21,517 nucleotides of DNA from positions 1-21,517 of IMG/VR virus record IMGVR_UViG_3300036985_000848. One strand, 5' to 3'. The notes beneath the pieces are model-generated. The model was not told the origin of the DNA. It saw only the letters and a list, made by a program, of their open reading frames with translations, and searched no databases. Each line of letters opens with the position of its first letter. Positions within the stretch are counted from its first letter, which is position 1. This document shows, piece after piece, positions 6,312 to 12,495 of the stretch. Source of the stretch: a virus. Both the position numbers and the translations under genes were made by a program.

Positions 6312-6708
6312 CATTAATAGTTTAACACAGATTATAGAGTTTCATAATTTACGTTCAAAAAGTAGAAAGCGAAATCTAGTCTACAAGCGTTCTTTTTTAT
6401 GCAGAACTTTGAGAGATATGAATTTTACACTTTCTTTCATTGGTGATTTAATCAATAAAGACCATGCAACAGTTATTCATGCATTAAAAGTTTATGACGA
6501 CAACGTAAACTACATTGATTTTGTAGAATATATTGGAGAATTACCTACTGATATTGAAAAATGCTTTATAGATACTGCAGAATTTGCACCAATAAGCAAC
6601 AATAAGATTTCAATTACAGAACATCAACTACTAAAAACAACTAAATACGGTGACTTTATAAAATTAAAACAAGAATTAATTAAATTAATTTCAGATAAAA
6701 GCATTTAA
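6298..6708 (+). CDS. DnaA domain IV-like DNA-binding protein
   Basis: The 136-residue protein has a short basic segment (KSRKRNLVYKRSFLCRTLRD, about 21-40) followed by a helix-turn-helix around residues 44-66 containing K54-D55-H56-A57-T58-V59-I60-H61-A. This matches the DnaA signature in which R-x-H-T/A-T-V followed by a basic helix reads the DnaA box, and the preceding pattern of R-x-x-x-V-Y-x-R-x-x-L matches domain IV. No AAA+ domain is present, so this is a stand-alone DNA-binding module with a C-terminal extension of about 65 residues. It could bind a phage or host DnaA-box-like site to recruit replication proteins, or act as a competitor of host DnaA. It is in the early operon just before the recombination genes. 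Confidence 0.75.
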   Translation: MREIDINSLTQIIEFHNLRSKSRKRNLVYKRSFLCRTLRDMNFTLSFIGDLINKDHATVIHALKVYDDNVNYIDFVEYIGELPTDIEKCFIDTAEFAPISNNKISITEHQLLKTTKYGDFIKLKQELIKLISDKSI

Positions 6709-6723
6709 TAAGTTAATAAGTAT

Positions 6724-6731
6724 TACATTTG
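6724..6731 (+). promoter_or_regulatory. candidate -7 element before the ERF gene
   Basis: TACATTTG matches TAnnTTTG and lies 24 bases before the ERF ATG at 6756, in one of the few gaps of the early operon (47 bases). A clear -33 TTG is absent, so it may be a weak internal promoter boosting the recombination module. Confidence 0.45.
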
Positions 6732-6755
6732 TAAACAATCTAAAAATAAAACAAA

Positions 6756-7289
6756 ATGAAAAACGAAACATTTGAAGACGCAATTCCAAGACCAAACGGA
6801 ATTTATTTTAAGCTACACTTGGCTAAACAAGAAATCGGTAAGATTAATAAATCTGCTGACAATCCATTTTTTAAATCTAAATATGCTGATTTAAACACTA
6901 TTCTAGATGTAGTTGAACCGATACTACATAAATACAATTTACTTCTATTACAACCTATTATGAATGGATGTGTGCATAGTGTAATAGTTGACATTGAAAC
7001 TGGAGAAGATATTAATGCTGAAATTAAATTACCTGAGTTAAACGACCCACAGAAGTTAGGAGGTTGTATTTCGTATTTTAGACGTTACACACTTCAATCT
7101 TTATTATCTTTATCTATGCAAGATGATGATGCCAACGATGTTACTAAACACGTTAACAAGAAACCTACAATGCCACAAGAAAGATTTGAAAAAGCATTAA
7201 CTGCAATATCTGAAGGCAAAGCTAAAGTTTCAGACTTGAATCAATTTGAATTAACTGAGTTACAAAAAGCAGCAATAAAATTATTATGA
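6756..7289 (+). CDS. erf: ERF family single-strand annealing recombinase
   Basis: A 177-residue ERF superfamily protein, which pairs complementary single strands during phage recombination. Diagnostic segments are N36-P-F-F-K-S-K-Y-A-D45-L-N (about 36-52, followed by a helix and HKYNLLLLQ), the D97-P-Q-K-L-G-G segment, S106-Y-F-R-R-Y-T (106-112), and the acidic D123-D-D-A-N127. The length suits a short ERF with core domain and a brief helical tail. The downstream gene, overlapping by ATGA, is a YqaJ-type exonuclease, giving the classic annealase-exonuclease pair equivalent to lambda Bet-Exo. The ATG is preceded by the same AAAACAAA leader as the first early gene. Confidence 0.9.
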   Translation: MKNETFEDAIPRPNGIYFKLHLAKQEIGKINKSADNPFFKSKYADLNTILDVVEPILHKYNLLLLQPIMNGCVHSVIVDIETGEDINAEIKLPELNDPQKLGGCISYFRRYTLQSLLSLSMQDDDANDVTKHVNKKPTMPQERFEKALTAISEGKAKVSDLNQFELTELQKAAIKLL

Positions 7290-7969
7290 GCGAATTATTA
7301 TTTAGATGTTCATCACTAGGAAAGCTGATGACAGACGCAAGAACAAAATCAGAAGTACTATCTGAAACTGCAAAGACATACATTCAAGATGTATTCAAAG
7401 AGAAAGAATTAGGTATATATAAAGACTTCTCAAGCCGTTATACTGACAAAGGTATACAAATGGAAGATGAAGCTATCCAGTTCGCATCAGAAGTTCTTAA
7501 ATGGGATTTCGTAGTAAAGAACGAAACGAGATTTAATAACGAATGGTTAACTGGAGAGCCTGACATTTGTACAGATAATCTTTTAGCTGATATTAAATGC
7601 AGTTGGAACGGTAGCACGTTTCCAATGTTTGATTCAGCTTTAAAAAATAAAGATTACTTTTGGCAATTACAAGGTTATATGATGCTAACGAATCACGATA
7701 CTAGTGAGTTAGTGTATTGTCTAATGAATACGCCATTTGAAATAGTTGAAGATGAAGTAAGAAGAGAACATTGGAAGTTACATTTAATTGATGAAGATTT
7801 AGATGTAAGAGATGCAGTACAACTTTCACATAACTTTGACCAAATACCGAATGAATTAAGAATTAAAAGATTTATTGTGCAAAAAGACGAAGAAGCACAA
7901 GCAAAGATAATTGAACGTGTAAAAGTTGCACGTCAATATTATAACCAATTAAAAACAATTTTAAGATGA
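7286..7969 (+). CDS. YqaJ-like alkaline exonuclease (PD-(D/E)XK)
   Basis: The 227-residue protein carries the phage recombination exonuclease core: an early acidic helix with G56-x-x-M-E60-D-E (residues 56-62), then L-T-G90-E91-P-D93 (motif II Asp at 93), A-D102-I-K104-C (motif III D-x-K), and Q127-L-Q-G-Y131-M (motif with conserved Gln and Tyr). These match lambda Exo/YqaJ nucleases, which resect double-stranded ends to feed the annealing protein. Length is typical for the family. It overlaps the ERF gene by four bases, and the two would be produced together. The N-terminal region (MSELLFRCSSLGKLMT) is the usual start seen in Bacteroidetes phage homologues. Confidence 0.85.
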   Translation: MSELLFRCSSLGKLMTDARTKSEVLSETAKTYIQDVFKEKELGIYKDFSSRYTDKGIQMEDEAIQFASEVLKWDFVVKNETRFNNEWLTGEPDICTDNLLADIKCSWNGSTFPMFDSALKNKDYFWQLQGYMMLTNHDTSELVYCLMNTPFEIVEDEVRREHWKLHLIDEDLDVRDAVQLSHNFDQIPNELRIKRFIVQKDEEAQAKIIERVKVARQYYNQLKTILR

Positions 7970-8160
7970 GTAGACCAAAAGAAATAAATCGTGAAGAAAT
8001 TAAAGATTGTAAATTTGTTATTAGATGCACTAAAAAACAATTAGAATTAATAAACAAAAAAGCTAAAAAATTAAATTTATCTGCTTCTGCTTATGTTAGA
8101 ATGAGTTCACTTGGTGATTTTACAATTAGTATGACTAATTTATTAAACAATCAATTATGA
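7966..8160 (+). CDS. small ribbon-helix-helix-like DNA-binding protein
   Basis: The 64-residue protein has a basic, polar start (MSRPKEINREEIKDCK), a strand-like segment FVIRCTKKQLELINKKAKKL and then NLSASAYVRMSSLG. The arrangement of a strand followed by two helices with S-x-S-x-Y-x-R in the second helix resembles the ribbon-helix-helix of MobC-like mobilisation proteins and of Arc-type repressors. In this context a transcriptional regulator of the early operon or an accessory DNA-binding protein is more likely than conjugation. It is linked by ATGA overlaps on both sides. The family call is by pattern only. Confidence 0.6.
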   Translation: MSRPKEINREEIKDCKFVIRCTKKQLELINKKAKKLNLSASAYVRMSSLGDFTISMTNLLNNQL

Positions 8161-8399
8161 ATGCATTAGATAAATTAATAATAAATAGAACAAAAGTTTT
8201 TGTAATTCCTGACGATGATAATGAAAATGGATTTACTGGAATTGTTATAGATTATAACATTGAAGATTTTTATTTTTATGAAAAGAATGAATGTATATAT
8301 GTAACAGTTAATATAATTCCTGATAAATTTACTGAATTTGATGATGAAGATAAATTTAGTAATATCAGTTTAGATAAAATTTTAATTAGTAACAAATAA
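8157..8399 (+). CDS. acidic hypothetical protein
   Basis: The 80-residue protein is strongly acidic (PDDDNENGF, DFYFYEKNE, EFDDEDKF) with alternating hydrophobic residues that suggest a small beta-sheet protein. No domain is recognised. High acidity can indicate a DNA mimic, but this is speculation. Its ATG overlaps the previous stop. The stop leads into four tandem AAAT units (8394-8409) that extend up to the next ATG at 8412. Confidence 0.6.
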   Translation: MNALDKLIINRTKVFVIPDDDNENGFTGIVIDYNIEDFYFYEKNECIYVTVNIIPDKFTEFDDEDKFSNISLDKILISNK

Positions 8400-8411
8400 A
8401 TAAATAAATAT

Positions 8412-8711
8412 ATGTCTAGCTTAATTAATTTCAGTATGAAGAACGCACAAGGTGGTTACGATAAGTATACTATGAGTGTTAATGACAAACAAGATGACTA
8501 TGGCAATAATGCTAGTATCTTTGTTGCACAGTCAAAAGAAGACCGAGAAGCAAAAGTTAAAAAGAACTTTGTAGGTAACGGTAAAGTAGCTTGGACAGAT
8601 GGCAACATTGTAAAAGCTGAATTTGTCGAAAGAACGGAAGCAAAGCCAACAGGAATGTCAATGCAGTCTACAAGTAGTAAACTAGCAGAAACAGACGATT
8701 TACCTTTTTAA
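8412..8711 (+). CDS. SSB-like single-stranded DNA-binding protein candidate
   Basis: The 99-residue protein has a beta-rich first part (INFSMKNAQGGYDKYTMSV, ASIFVAQSKEDREA, FVGNGKVAWTDGNIVKAEFVE), then a flexible Ser/Thr/Met-rich linker (about 78-92), and ends E93-T-D-D-L-P-F99. The acidic tip D-D-L-P-F matches the C-terminal peptide of bacterial SSB (D-D-I-P-F), which docks helicases and nucleases. It is shorter than a typical OB-fold SSB (about 110 residues plus tail), and I cannot see classical SSB core motifs, so the fold is inferred. Position beside ERF and YqaJ exonuclease genes, and directly before a terminator, supports a recombination/replication role. The leader is the (AAAT)4 repeat. 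Confidence 0.6.
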   Translation: MSSLINFSMKNAQGGYDKYTMSVNDKQDDYGNNASIFVAQSKEDREAKVKKNFVGNGKVAWTDGNIVKAEFVERTEAKPTGMSMQSTSSKLAETDDLPF

Positions 8712-8717
8712 TTAAAC

Positions 8718-8741
8718 GGAGGTGTAATAGCCTCCTTTTTT
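8718..8741 (+). terminator. intrinsic terminator, second of two identical copies
   Basis: GGAGG (8718-8722) pairs with CCTCC (8731-8735) around TGTAATAG, then six T. It follows the SSB-like gene stop (8709-8711) and repeats the hairpin at 4742. It ends the first early operon. Confidence 0.85.
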
Positions 8742-8773
8742 GAATTGTATTTTATAAAAAAAACTGGACTTTT

Positions 8774-8965
8774 ATGGCAGATATAACGATGTGTACGGGT
8801 GAAGGTTGCCCACTTAAAGAAAGCTGTTACCGATTCACAGCTGAAAAAAGTGATTTTATGCAAAGCTACTTCTTCACACCACCATTTGATGGTAAGATTT
8901 GTGAGATGTACTGGGAATCTATTTATAAACAACTAAAAAATATTACAAATGAAAATAACGATTGA
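8774..8965 (+). CDS. small cysteine-containing conserved phage protein, metal-binding candidate
   Basis: The 63-residue protein begins MADITMCTGEGCPLKESCYRFTA and has cysteines at 7, 12, 18 and 43, in a C-x4-C-x5-C-x24-C arrangement that could hold zinc or an iron-sulfur cluster. The motif C-P-L-K-E-S-C-Y-R with a following aromatic segment (SYFFTPPF) recurs, as far as I recall, in many Bacteroidetes phages without known function. It is the first gene after the terminator at 8718, and no clear TAnnTTTG promoter is visible in the 32 bases before it. Its end overlaps the next gene by 17 bases. Confidence 0.65.
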   Translation: MADITMCTGEGCPLKESCYRFTAEKSDFMQSYFFTPPFDGKICEMYWESIYKQLKNITNENND

Positions 8966-9170
8966 ATATGACGATGTAGAAGATGCTAAGTTAGCAATGG
9001 AAGCATTTGATTGGAAGGGCACAGTTTTGCAGCTTGATCAATTATTAAGGTCAACTACTAAGCACGGTGTGTACAAAAATAGAGATGCTTCAGAAAGTGA
9101 ACTAAATATGGCTGACTATTTAAGAGAACAAATTAGAGAATTTTTGAACGATAACAACCTAGTGATATGA
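8949..9170 (+). CDS. conserved phage protein of unknown function
   Basis: The 73-residue product (MKITIEYDDVEDAKLAMEAFDW) has an acidic N-terminal strand-helix followed by LQLDQLLRSTTKHGVYKNRD and a helical C-terminus (ADYLREQIREFLNDNN). The D-Q-x-L-R-x-x-x-K-H segment is a pattern I recall from small proteins of many unrelated phages, but I know no function. It overlaps its neighbours at both ends. Confidence 0.65.
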   Translation: MKITIEYDDVEDAKLAMEAFDWKGTVLQLDQLLRSTTKHGVYKNRDASESELNMADYLREQIREFLNDNNLVI

Positions 9171-9382
9171 GTTACTATAAAGTGTTTTACACAAGAGAAA
9201 ATCAACCTGCATACTGGATTGGCAAAGCTAATTCAAAAGAACACGCAATAGAAAAAGCTGATATACTTCCTAGTTTGATATACGATGTATGGCTACTAGA
9301 TGAATGGGAAGATGAATGCGATTCAAGGCGAGGAATAATTAGCAAAAATTTAACAATTAAAAACGCAACTAATACGGAATAA
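9167..9382 (+). CDS. hypothetical small protein
   Basis: The 71-residue protein starts MSYYKVFYTRENQPAYWIGK, with paired strands rich in Tyr and Trp, then ANSKEHAIEKADILPS and an acidic patch (DEWEDECDSRRG). The K-V-x-Y-x-x-x-x-Q-P-A-Y-W-I-x-K-A-x-S-x-x-H-A-I/V-x-K pattern looks like a small alpha/beta module that may sense or bind a ligand, but I cannot name it. ATGA overlap with the previous gene. The stop is seven bases before the -7 element of the downstream RNA leader. Confidence 0.6.
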   Translation: MSYYKVFYTRENQPAYWIGKANSKEHAIEKADILPSLIYDVWLLDEWEDECDSRRGIISKNLTIKNATNTE

Positions 9383-9388
9383 TTACGT

Positions 9389-9396
9389 TATATTTG
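9389..9396 (+). promoter_or_regulatory. candidate promoter -7 element for the structured leader RNA
   Basis: TATATTTG is a perfect TAnnTTTG match in a 122-base gap. Transcription would begin at about 9401-9404, right at the first hairpin of the structured RNA. A TTG at the ideal -33 distance is not seen, so the promoter may be weak or activator-dependent. Confidence 0.5.
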
Positions 9397-9401
9397 CATA
9401 C

Positions 9402-9484
9402 GAAGCGTAGGAACTTCAAGAAATTTTTACAGAAAAGTCAGTCGACAAATGGTTATCCTACGCACCATTTTAGATTGGCTTTTC
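9402..9484 (+). ncRNA. structured RNA leader with kissing-loop or pseudoknot, unassigned
   Basis: Three helices can be drawn directly. GAAG (9402-9405) pairs with CTTC (9414-9417) around an eight-base loop. A 12-pair helix joins 9432-9443 and 9473-9484 with two G-U pairs. Within it, AAATGGT (9447-9453) pairs with ACCATTT (9464-9470), leaving a ten-base loop at 9454-9463. That loop contains TCCTACGC (9456-9463), perfectly complementary to GCGTAGGA (9405-9412), which is the loop of the first hairpin. The loops can therefore kiss with seven or eight pairs, including several G-C pairs in AT-rich DNA. The element starts where transcription from the box at 9389 should begin and ends 20 bases before the replication gene at 9505. 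It could be a riboswitch-like leader, a translational operator, a ribozyme-like or a free small RNA. I cannot match it to a known family. Confidence 0.6.
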
Positions 9485-9504
9485 GCATTTTATAATATTT
9501 AAAG

Positions 9505-10170
9505 ATGGAAAAACCAACTAAAAGAAAAGCATTTAATTTTTTGAGGAGTTATTTTGATGTAATAAATGAATTGCAAAATGATACTGATAAATTAGAATTT
9601 GTTATGGCAGTAATTAATAAACAATTTTTAGATGAAGACCCTAAAGAATTAAATTTTGTAGTTAATCTATGTTATCAAAGTCAAAAACACGCAGTAGAAT
9701 CTAGCGTAAAGGGATGGAAAAGAGTAAGTAATACTGATTTAATCGGTAACCCCACGACTAACCCTACGACCATCCCTATGACTAACCCCACGACTAACCC
9801 CCAAGAAGTAGAAGAGAAAGTAAAAGTAGAAGAGAAAGAGAAAGTACAAAACGTAAAAGAAAAACTTTCTAAAAAAGATGTAGATAAATTTCTTTTGTGG
9901 TTTAATAATACAAAGTTGAAATATAAAAATTCAGTAGGTAAATTTAAGATTTTAAATGCTACCGACATAAACAACTTACTATTACTTAAAAAATTAAATT
10001 ATACTGCTGAAGATTTTGATATTGCTTTTAAAGAAATGTGTAATTCTGCTTGGGTAAATGAAAACAATATGTGTACTCCTGCTCACTTCTTAAGAAACGA
10101 TAACTTTACAAGATATTTAAACGCATCAGAAACAGAATCAGAGGTTAAATTTAAAGCAGCTTGGCAATAA
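9505..10170 (+). CDS. replisome organiser-like phage replication protein (DUF6291-like N-terminus)
   Basis: The 221-residue protein starts MEKPTKRKAFNFLRSYFDVINEL and continues with NDTDKLEFVMAVINKQFLDEDP, resembling the N-terminal domain of Bacteroidetes phage replication proteins related to DUF6291. Residues about 81-99 form a tetrapeptide repeat (NPTTNPTTIPMTNPTTNP), followed by a highly charged linker (EEKVKVEEKEKV). The C-terminal domain (about 120-221) ends with MCTPAHFLRNDNFTRYLNA, the pattern of DnaD/replisome-organiser-like C-termini (T-P-x-H-x-L-x-x-x-x-F-x-R-Y-L). It is followed, through a TAATG overlap, by the helicase gene, as organiser and helicase-loader genes usually are. It probably recognises the phage origin and brings in the helicase. 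Its leader holds the structured RNA. Confidence 0.65.
   Translation: MEKPTKRKAFNFLRSYFDVINELQNDTDKLEFVMAVINKQFLDEDPKELNFVVNLCYQSQKHAVESSVKGWKRVSNTDLIGNPTTNPTTIPMTNPTTNPQEVEEKVKVEEKEKVQNVKEKLSKKDVDKFLLWFNNTKLKYKNSVGKFKILNATDINNLLLLKKLNYTAEDFDIAFKEMCNSAWVNENNMCTPAHFLRNDNFTRYLNASETESEVKFKAAWQ
9748..9801 (+). repeat. 12-base tandem repeat inside the replication protein gene
   Basis: Four and a half 12-base units of the type AACCCCACGACT, with units 1 and 4 identical, run through the linker of the organiser-like gene and encode NPTT repeats (one unit reads IPMT). The block is C-rich in otherwise AT-rich DNA. Iterons within the initiator gene form the origin in lambda (within O) and in lactococcal phages, so this is an origin candidate, though it may simply be a flexible protein linker. 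Confidence 0.75.
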
Positions 10171-11159
10171 TGGAAGGATTTAAAATAACAGAGCCTAGCG
10201 ATGTTCTTAAACAACTAAAGGAATATAGAGATAACTATCACGATAAAGGAGTTTATTTAGGATTCGACAAGATAGATAAACACTATTCGATGCAGTTGGG
10301 TAATTGTACAGATTGGACTGGGTTTCCAATGAGTGGTAAAACTCAAGTGTTAATGGAGTTACTAATGAATACTTCTTTATTCTACGGATGGAAGCATTTA
10401 ATATACTTTCCTGACGTTGGAAATAATGTTGAAATAATTGCAGACTTTATTCATAAAAAAACAAGTAAGACGTTTGACCCTAAAAAAGTAAACTCAATTA
10501 CTGATTCTGAAATTGAAGATAATATTAAATGGGTAACGGATCATTTTAAAGTTTTAACTAAAACAGATGTGAAAGCAAAATTAACTCCGATGCAGTTTTG
10601 GGATATAGCAGCAACGATTAAACAAACTGAAGAACTTCACACAGCAAGTATTGATAGTTGGAAGGATATGAGTCACGACTATGAAAAATATGGAGGATAT
10701 GCAACTTATTTAGAAGTAGTTTTGCCTTATAGAAATCATATTGCAGAACAACATAACTTACATTTGCACACAATTATTCATCCTAAACTAACTGAAAAGA
10801 TAAACGGAGTTAGAAATCCTCCAAGTCCTTACGATTTAAAAGGTGGTAGTGAATGGTTTAATAGTGGTAAGTGTATGATTACAGTACATAGAGCAGACAT
10901 AGAACATAATCAAGCTGAAATACATTTTAACAAGATTAAACCACGTTCAGTAGGTAGTGTTGGAAAGATTGACATTCATTTTGATTTAAATACTTTGACG
11001 TATTACGATATTGATGTTGCTGCTCCGAATACACATAACAAAATTTATGCTGCTAAACGAGGTGAGGTTAAAAAATATAATCCATTACCAGAAGAAGTAC
11101 AGAATTTTTATAAGCCATTAGAACAAAATAATAACTTTGACGATGGAATGCCATTTTAA
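10170..11159 (+). CDS. DnaB/Twinkle-like RecA-fold helicase, no primase domain
   Basis: I start at ATG 10170, which overlaps the preceding TAA (TAATG), rather than at an upstream TTG at 10161. The 329-residue protein has a Walker A G51-F-P-M-S-G56-K57-T58-Q, preceded by a typical strand-turn. Near residues 200-240 the order I-I-H-P-K-L, then N-P-P-S-P-Y-D-L-K-G-G-S-E-W, then M-I-T-V-H-R follows the arrangement of replicative DnaB/gp4/Twinkle helicases (H-P-K, G-S-x-x-x-x-x-x-D, arginine finger region). There is no N-terminal primase zinc domain, so it would use host primase. It ends N-N-F-D-D-G-M-P-F, similar to the acidic tip of SSB, which is unusual for a helicase. It acts with the organiser-like protein at the phage origin. 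Confidence 0.65.
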   Translation: MEGFKITEPSDVLKQLKEYRDNYHDKGVYLGFDKIDKHYSMQLGNCTDWTGFPMSGKTQVLMELLMNTSLFYGWKHLIYFPDVGNNVEIIADFIHKKTSKTFDPKKVNSITDSEIEDNIKWVTDHFKVLTKTDVKAKLTPMQFWDIAATIKQTEELHTASIDSWKDMSHDYEKYGGYATYLEVVLPYRNHIAEQHNLHLHTIIHPKLTEKINGVRNPPSPYDLKGGSEWFNSGKCMITVHRADIEHNQAEIHFNKIKPRSVGSVGKIDIHFDLNTLTYYDIDVAAPNTHNKIYAAKRGEVKKYNPLPEEVQNFYKPLEQNNNFDDGMPF

Positions 11160-11171
11160 AAACACGAACAA

Positions 11172-11444
11172 ATGAAAGATACAGATATAGCAACTGCAAG
11201 ACTAAACATAAAGATAAGTATTAATAGATTGCTTTTTAGGTCAAAATTAGAACGTGTAAGCGAAGATAAAGTAAAAATGATACAACGTGAAGCAAATGAT
11301 TTGAACTATAGCTTAGAAGTCTTTAAAATGCTTGAAGAAGATAATGCTACATTAACACGAACAAATACAAGTTTACGATTAGAAATATTATATTTGAAGC
11401 AGGAACTAATTAAACAACAAGAAGATGAAAGAATACAAGTTTAA
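11172..11444 (+). CDS. coiled-coil protein of unknown function
   Basis: The 90-residue product (MKDTDIATARLNIKISINRLLF) is helical throughout, with heptad-like leucine/isoleucine spacing in LEVFKMLEEDNATLTRTNTS and LRLEILYLKQELIKQQ. It is probably a dimeric or trimeric coiled coil. No family is recognised. ATG 11173-11175 region is preceded by one copy of the AACACGAAC motif (11161-11169), three bases before the start codon region. The 3' end overlaps the methyltransferase gene by 20 bases. Confidence 0.6.
   Translation: MKDTDIATARLNIKISINRLLFRSKLERVSEDKVKMIQREANDLNYSLEVFKMLEEDNATLTRTNTSLRLEILYLKQELIKQQEDERIQV
11389..11396 (+). promoter_or_regulatory. possible -7 element before the methyltransferase gene
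   Basis: TATATTTG lies inside the coiled-coil gene, 28 bases before the methyltransferase ATG. The match is perfect, but no -33 TTG stands at the right distance and chance matches are expected in AT-rich coding sequence, so this is weak. Confidence 0.2.
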
Positions 11445-12495
11445 ATACAACTGGACTTTAAAAGATGTAGTTTTTACAAAGGATAAAGGTAAAGTATTTA
11501 GTTGCTTTGCGTGTGGTGGTGGTTCTACTATGGGTTACAAATTAGCAGGGTTTGATGTAATTGGGCACAACGATATTGATAAAAAAATGATTGAAGTTTA
11601 TAAAGCAAATCATAATCCTAAATTTTCATTTTTAGAATCAATTACAACTTTTGCAAAAAGAAAAGATTTACCGAAAGAATTGTATCAATTAGATATTTTA
11701 GATGGCTCACCGCCTTGCAGTAGTTTTTCAATGGCAGGAAATAGAGAAAAAGACTGGGGAAAAGAAAAGAAATTTAGAGAAGGTCAAGCTGAACAAGTTT
11801 TAGATACATTGTTTTTTGATTTTATAGATTTAGCTAAAGAGTTACAACCTAAAGTAGTAGTTGCTGAAAATGTAAAAGGATTGCTTTTAGGTAACGCAAA
11901 GGAATATGTTAAAGAAATATACAAACAATTTGATTCAGTTGGATATTATTGTCAACATTTTTTATTAGATGCATCAACTATGGGTATACCACAAAAAAGA
12001 GAACGAGTATTTTTTATTTGTTTGCGTAAAGATTTGGCGAAAGATTTTTTATACTGGCAGGATATGTTTACTGAAACTCCTAAAATTAAAATTGAATTTA
12101 ACGAGCCAAAAATACCATTTAAAAAAATATATGAATTAAATAATAAAGAAAGATTATTAACTGGTAAGGCTTTAGAATTATGGAATGATAGAATAGATAC
12201 AGATATTGATTTAGATAATATATCAACTAGAAACGGTAGGCCAAATTTTATGTTTAATTACAAATTTTTAAAATTATCAAAGGTTGCTAATACAATTATA
12301 GCAAATGACACTTGTTGTTTATACGAAGAGCCAAGATATAGAAGTAAAAAAGAACTATGCGATTGTGGAACATATCCTCAAGATTATAATTTTTTAAAAT
12401 TAAGACCTGAATATTTAATCGGTATGTCAGTACCACCAGTTATGACTGCACAAGTGGCATCTAATATTTATGAACAATGGTTAAGTAAATTATGA
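11425..12495 (+). CDS. DNA cytosine-5 methyltransferase (orphan)
   Basis: A 356-residue C5-cytosine DNA methyltransferase with the motifs in order: motif I FSCFACGGGSTMGYKLAGF at about 25-43 (S-adenosylmethionine binding), motif IV D93-G-S-P-P-C98-S-S with C98 as the catalytic cysteine, motif VI E148-N149-V150, motif VIII Q190-K-R192-E-R194, and a C-terminal motif IX/X region with SVPPVMTAQVASNIYEQWL near the end. The target-recognition region lies at about 210-320 and includes C-D-C-G-T-Y-P. No restriction enzyme gene is adjacent, so it is an orphan enzyme. It may protect the phage genome from host restriction or mark it for packaging or replication control. The recognition sequence cannot be read from the protein. 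Confidence 0.9.
   Translation: MKEYKFKYNWTLKDVVFTKDKGKVFSCFACGGGSTMGYKLAGFDVIGHNDIDKKMIEVYKANHNPKFSFLESITTFAKRKDLPKELYQLDILDGSPPCSSFSMAGNREKDWGKEKKFREGQAEQVLDTLFFDFIDLAKELQPKVVVAENVKGLLLGNAKEYVKEIYKQFDSVGYYCQHFLLDASTMGIPQKRERVFFICLRKDLAKDFLYWQDMFTETPKIKIEFNEPKIPFKKIYELNNKERLLTGKALELWNDRIDTDIDLDNISTRNGRPNFMFNYKFLKLSKVANTIIANDTCCLYEEPRYRSKKELCDCGTYPQDYNFLKLRPEYLIGMSVPPVMTAQVASNIYEQWLSKL

Noticed and set aside
8394-8409. (AAAT)4 as a phase-variable repeat before the SSB-like gene
   Set aside because: Four units of a simple AT-rich repeat are too few to claim slippage-based switching, and a single window gives no evidence of length variation.
9681-9974. Reverse-strand frame with valine/glycine repeats
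   Set aside because: It is the antisense reading of the 12-base repeat and linker of the replication gene, with low-complexity composition; no other reverse-strand gene is supported.
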